Of a DNA stretch of 38,154 nucleotides, positions 33,680 to 38,154 are shown piece after piece (the stretch's first letter is position 1; each line of letters opens with the position of its first letter). The notes under the pieces are model-generated. The model made no database searches and was not told the origin of the DNA. It saw only the letters and a list, made by a program, of their open reading frames with translations. Source of the stretch: Polychytrium aggregatum (Eukaryota > Chytridiomycota > Chytridiomycetes > Polychytriales). The DNA lies in NCBI RefSeq assembly GCF_025602895.1, contig NW_026516461.1, positions 1 through 38,154 on the forward strand, written 5' to 3'. The position numbers were made by a program, and so were the translations under genes.

Positions 33680-35091
33680 CTACTCGTACTTCTTGGCCAC
33701 CATGCCCTCTGGCGGAGTCACCTCGACCCGCTTCTTGCCGACCTCGTCCCAGTTGGTCGAGAGGCAGGTGCCATTGCTTTCGACATAGCTTTTGATCATG
33801 GCGCGACGTGTCTCATCGGAGGCGTCCTTATAAATGGTCCGGAACAGATCGTTCAGGGCCTCCTCGCCCTGGCCCTTGTCGCCTTCGATATTCTTGGCAA
33901 TCGCATCCCAGTTCTGAGTTGAAGGCAGCAAGGAATCAGCCGTCCGCACCAGACTCGAGTGCACCGACAGCCAGTTGGAGCGCATGGAGCGAGCGGATCG
34001 GATCGGATACATATAGTGTGCAAGACAAACAGCGAAGCGGGCGGTGCGGAGGTGTGAGCCAAATAGCCAACGGGTGCCCGCGACACTCACCTTCTTGGAG
34101 GAGGTGGGATATGTCGGTGCCTTGGCCATCGTCTGAGCGAGAGAGCTATCCTCGCCTTCCAGAGCACCCCACTTCAGGCCCTCGTTGGCCTTCTTGAGCT
34201 TGATTTCAATCTTTGTGGAGAGCACCGAGTACTTTGATTCGGAGGGGACAATCTCATGCGATAGGGGATCGAGCTCAAGGGAGTAGTCGGATCCTGTCGA
34301 TGGCAGCTTGATGGTGACGGATGTGGCTCGCTCGGTGAAGATGATCTCGACATTCTCGGGCTTGGCATGCTTGACAAAGACTGAGATGGTGACAAAGTTG
34401 TCGTTCTGGAACCACTCGTGGCGGATCTTGGACGGAGGAAGGAAGCTGGCGGTCGTGGGGATGCTGGCAGGCGCCGTGGTGCTGTCCGAGGAAGCGGTGC
34501 CGTCGGCGGCCGGGGCGACGGGATCGACAGGAGCGAGCTTGCCACCTGCAAGAGTGTCGGCGTCAGGAATAGCGGGAGGAATCCACCGATCCATCGTCAA
34601 TCCATGCATCCAAATAGGATGGTGGGCATGGCTCAGTCGTGTATATGCACATGACGTTGCTGCTTTTGACATGCGCGTGTGTCTGGGGAAGAGTGGGGCT
34701 TGGCTCGCCACATACCTGCTCTGACGAATTCTTCTGTTGCATTGTCAAAGCCCTGCTTGGCAGCAGCATCGTCGGGCTGGACCTTGAGAACTTCGCCAAA
34801 GGCCTCGCGGGCTTGGGCCCATTGCTTCAGTGTGGCCGATGTGGCACCACGTCGCAACTGGGCCTTGACAAAGATACCCTGGTCGCCCTGGGAGAGAGCG
34901 GCGGCCATCTGGGCATCGCTCAAGGCCTGCGAGTGCAGGCCGAGCTTCGTGTAGGTGCTGGCGCGCTTGAGATAGCACTCGGGGTTGGAGGGGTTGGCGC
35001 TGATGGCTTGAGAGTAGAACGAGAGGGCTGTCTCGTAGTCCTCATCGACAAAGGCCGAGTTGGCCTGGGCTAGAAAGGCGAGTTCGGCCAT
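33680..35091 (-). CDS. SGT1: SGT1-like co-chaperone (TPR-CS-SGS)
   Basis: An HSP90 co-chaperone needed in yeast for kinetochore assembly and SCF ubiquitin-ligase function. Exons 35091-34716, 34545-34091 and 33913-33680 are phase-consistent and give 354 residues, close to yeast and plant SGT1. The N-terminus (1-125) is a TPR array (ANSAFVDEDYETALSFYSQA, YLKRASTYTKLG, QAREAFGEVLKVQPDD). A Ser/Thr/Ala linker leads to the CS domain (about 166-260, RHEWFQND, NVEIIFTERATSVTIKL). The C-terminal SGS domain contains KNWDAIAKNI at the intron 2 junction, then ALNDLFRTIYKDASDETRRA and STNWDEVGKKRV. Intron 2 (34090-33914) is 177 bases with no in-frame stop, so a retained form would stay in frame. The stop is TAG. 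It is divergent from HSP70. Confidence 0.92.
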
Positions 35092-36161
35092 GACTGCGGG
35101 TGCGGAAGTGAGACGGTTTCAGGAGATGGTCGCTGAGCGGATTGTGGATTGACCTCTGCTTTCAGTCAGCCGAGGCGGGGGCGGGAAGAGCAGTGCGGGT
35201 CAGAGAGACATCCAAGATGCAAAGCGGACCGGACTGGGATACCATGAGCTCTGATTGCCCGAGAGGGTGGATGCCAGCGGTATCATCGCTGGGCCCCGCC
35301 ACAGGGTATCCGTCGATACCCATGGTGCGACGGAATCGGCCCGATGCGGCGCGAACAAACCCAGAGGCACATCCAGTCCCTTCTGGAAGGCTGCTGGCTG
35401 GGCCACCGCAGACGGGAGCATGGTCCGGAGAATGCGAGAAGATGCGATTGACGCCGCGAACGACCGCGGACAAATCACCAGGGGCAGCACAGATCGTCCG
35501 AGTCGTGTCCAGCAGCAGCAGCAGCAGCGACAGGCCCGCAGCCAATAGCTCACCAGGATACGTGCGATCGGGACTCGAGGATGCTCTCGGCGATGCGTTG
35601 ACGATGCGTTGACGCTATGCTGATGATGTGCTGATGATGCGCTGGCGATGTGATCGGCGGCTTGCTCGGCAGTGCGATCGACGCTGGATCATCAGCTGGC
35701 GGCGCGAGTCGAATCCCTTGATCGCCCCCATGCCTTCGCGCATGGCCGCTCCGCTGTGGCGCAGAGTCACGTGAGCTTCCAGGCGGTTCGAGCCGGCTCC
35801 GCGGTGTTCTTTTCTCTTCGGCGGGCTTCTGTGGGTGACGCGGGCGGTGCGACGCATGGCATGCGCGCTTCCTTGCGCCGGCGCGCCCGTGTCTCACGAC
35901 GAAAAAAAAGATCGACAGGCGAGCCCTCGGAAGCCCGCAGCAACCGCCTGCCCCACACAGACCACAACAGCGCCGGCGCCTGCCCGCAGTATTAAAAATT
36001 CATTAAAAATTTTTCACAGGCGCCGCGCGGATGGAACCCGAAATTTCGTCCATTGGGTTCTCTGCAAAGCCACACCCGCATGCGTTTAAAAGCTCTCCGC
36101 TCGCCCAGCGCTGCTCTGTCCCGTACGGAAGTCGTCTCTCTACTTTCATCTCACAACCACC
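35092..36161. promoter_or_regulatory. Divergent promoter region between SGT1 and HSP70
   Basis: 1070 bases between two ATG codons transcribed outward. Visible elements are a palindromic TCACGTGA (E-box core, 35767-35774), an AT island made of two ATTAAAAATT copies (35991-36000 and 36002-36011), an inverted GAA-nn-TTC pair (36040-36047) that fits a minimal heat shock element with another GAA at 36034, and a TATA-like TTTAAAA at 36085-36091, about 75 bases before the HSP70 ATG. Open frames of about 115-155 codons at 35142-35612 are not convincing. The binding-site calls rest on consensus only. Confidence 0.5.
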
Positions 36162-37019
36162 ATGTCCAAGGCTGTTGGTATTGATCTGGGTACTACCTAC
36201 TCGTAAGTGTCGCCCTGTCGTTGCCTGGCGTGCCCTGCGGTGTCGCTGCAGCCTCTGCGATCCTCCTGATCGGCGGGGCGGGAGCGATCTGGTGCTTGAT
36301 CAGCGCCTGCCCGCGTCGCCTCGAGGGAGAGAGAGCGAGTCGTCGGGAGCAGCCCTCTCGTGCAGATCGGCCCCTCGTGCAGATCGATCTCCTCGTGCGT
36401 GTGGCTCCTGAGAACATCACACGCCAGCGTGTTTTGTGCTGCCTGCGTCTCCGCCCCTTGATCGCCCCAGTCCCGCGGCCTCGCTCCCAGATCTGACCAT
36501 CGGCTTCCTCTGCTCTCTCCCGCAGCTGTGTCGGCGTTTGGCAGAACGACCGTGTCGAAATCATTGCCAACGACCAGGGTAACCGCACTACCCCCTCGTA
36601 TGTCGCCTTCTCCGACTCTGAGCGTCTCATTGGTGATGCTGCCAAGAACCAGGTCGCCATGAACGTAAGTCCTCTGTCGCGTCGGCTGTGACGTGTTGTG
36701 TGCAAGTCGCCTGCCACTGTCTCCTCGAGGCTATCAGGGCAACAGCGCTGACGCCTCCTCCCGCTCTCTGCCATCTGCTTCCAGCCCTTCAACACCGTCT
36801 TCGATGCCAAGCGTCTCATCGGCCGCCGCTTCAACGACGCCGAGGTCCAGTCTGACATGAAGCACTGGCCCTTCAAGGTCGTCAACGTCGACACCAAGCC
36901 CCTCATCCAGGTTGAGTTCAAGGGCGAGACCAAGACTTTCACCCCTGAGGAAGTCTCCTCCATGGTTCTCCTGAAGATGAAGGAGACTGCTGAGGCCTAC
37001 CTCGGCACCACCGTCAAGG

Positions 37020-37056
<37 letters not shown>

Positions 37057-37465
37057 GCAGCGCCAGGCCACCAAGGACGCCGGTGTCATCTCGGGCCTCA
37101 ACGTCCTCCGTATCATCAACGAGCCCACCGCTGCCGCCATCGCCTACGGTCTTGACAAGAAGATTTCCGGCGAGCGCAACGTCCTCATCTTCGATCTCGG
37201 AGGTGGTACCTTCGATGTCTCCCTCCTGACCATCGAGGACGGTATCTTCGAGGTCAAGGCCACCGCCGGTGACACCCATCTTGGTGGTGAGGACTTTGAC
37301 AACCGCCTCGTCTCGCACTTCACCGAGGAGTTCAAGCGCAAGCACAAGAAGGACCTGACCTCCAACGCCCGTGCCCTCCGCCGTCTCCGCACCGCTTGCG
37401 AGCGTGCCAAGCGCACCCTCTCGTCTGCTGCCCAGACCACCATCGAGATTGACTCTCTCTTCGAG

Positions 37466-37497
<32 letters not shown>

Positions 37498-37615
37498 CCG
37501 CTTCGAGGAGCTCTGCGCCGACCTCTTCCGCTCCACCATCGACCCCGTCGAGAAGGTCCTCCGTGACGCCAAGATGGACAAGGCCTCCGTCCACGAGATT
37601 GTCCTCGTCGGTGGC

Positions 37616-37650
<35 letters not shown>

Positions 37651-38154
37651 GGACTTCTTCAACGGCAAGGAGCCCAACAAGTCCATCAACCCCGATGAGG
37701 CCGTTGCCTACGGTGCCGCCGTCCAGGCTGCCATCCTCACTGGCGACACCTCCGAGAAGACCCAGGATCTCCTCCTGCTCGATGTCGCTCCCCTCTCTCT
37801 CGGTATCGAGACTGCTGGCGGTGTCATGACTGCCCTCATCAAGCGCAACACCACCGTTCCCACCAAGAAGTCCGAGATCTTCTCGACCTACGCCGACAAC
37901 CAGCCCGGTGTTCTCATCCAGGTCTACGAAGGTGAACGCGCCCGCACCAAGGACAACAACCTCCTCGGCAAGTTCGAGCTCACCGGCATTCCCCCCGCCC
38001 CCCGCGGTGTCCCCCAGATCGAGGTCACCTTCGATGTCGATGCCAACGGTATCCTGAACGTCTCTGCCGTCGACAAGACCACCGGTCGCTCCAACAAGAT
38101 CACCATCACCAACGACAAGGGCCGTCTGTCCAAGGAGGAGATCGAGCGCATGGT
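36162..38154 (+). CDS. HSP70: Cytosolic HSP70 (Ssa/Hsc70 type), 3' end outside the window
   Basis: An ATP-dependent chaperone. Exons 36162-36202, 36526-36664 and 36785 to the window edge are phase-consistent and give 516 residues of an expected 640-650. The nucleotide-binding domain shows all landmarks: [14 protein letters not shown] at the start, [14 protein letters not shown], the linker-proximal signatures [14 protein letters not shown] and [13 protein letters not shown], and [11 protein letters not shown]. The interdomain segment [21 protein letters not shown] leads into the substrate-binding domain ([13 protein letters not shown]). No ER signal or mitochondrial presequence is seen, so it is cytosolic or nuclear. 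Intron 1 (36203-36525, GTAAGT..CGCAG) interrupts codon 14 right after GTTY. The strong C-ending codon bias fits high expression. The C-terminal EEVD, expected for this class, lies beyond the window. Confidence 0.97.
36203..36525 (+). other. HSP70 intron 1 (323 bases)
   Basis: A long intron after only 41 coding bases. It begins GTAAGT and ends with a pyrimidine-rich stretch and CGCAG. I see nothing else within it. An early long intron in a stress gene may affect expression, but that is inference. Confidence 0.85.

Noticed and set aside
35142..35612. Possible small gene between SGT1 and HSP70
   Set aside because: Frames on both strands are 95-155 codons with no recognisable domain, and they fall where two promoters are expected.

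Overview
This window is nuclear DNA from a GC-rich, intron-containing fungus. The evidence is spliceosomal introns with GT..AG ends in almost every recognisable gene, a giant fungal-type fatty acid synthase, Sfp1-like zinc fingers and ARL2, SGT1 and HSP70 genes of fungal/opisthokont type. A six-transmembrane cyclic-nucleotide-binding potassium channel recalls flagellated (zoosporic) fungi such as chytrids or blastoclads; that placement is inference, and no rRNA or other marker here tests it.

Layout. (1) 250-5174: two related C2H2 zinc-finger genes facing each other (+ and -), separated by 1.4 kb holding a 7-bp minisatellite. The first gene needs two frame changes and carries a decayed finger. 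(2) 5175-9000: a 3.8-kb stretch with no gene I can support, full of short tandem repeats and ending in a 137-bp TGCTGT tract. (3) 9001-12850: a universal stress protein gene (+), then ARL2 (-) head to head with a DUF1764 gene (+). (4) 14368-17452: a five-exon cyclic-nucleotide-binding K+ channel (+). (5) 18314-31542: a fused alpha/beta fatty acid synthase (-), four exons, about 4081 residues, with two tandem ACP domains. (6) 33680-35091: SGT1 co-chaperone (-), divergent from a cytosolic HSP70 (36162 to past the window end, +).

Functional links. The FAS is self-contained: it carries AT, ER, DH, MPT, ACP, KR and KS, plus its own phosphopantetheinyl transferase. SGT1 and HSP70 belong to the same chaperone network and share a 1.07-kb divergent promoter region. 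ARL2 and DUF1764 share a 263-bp one. The remaining genes look like ordinary unlinked eukaryotic neighbours. Exon borders were worked out by hand from GT/AG signals, reading-phase continuity and remembered family consensus. They are good for FAS, ARL2, SGT1, HSP70, the channel and DUF1764, and weaker for the 5' ends of the stress-protein gene and the first zinc-finger gene.
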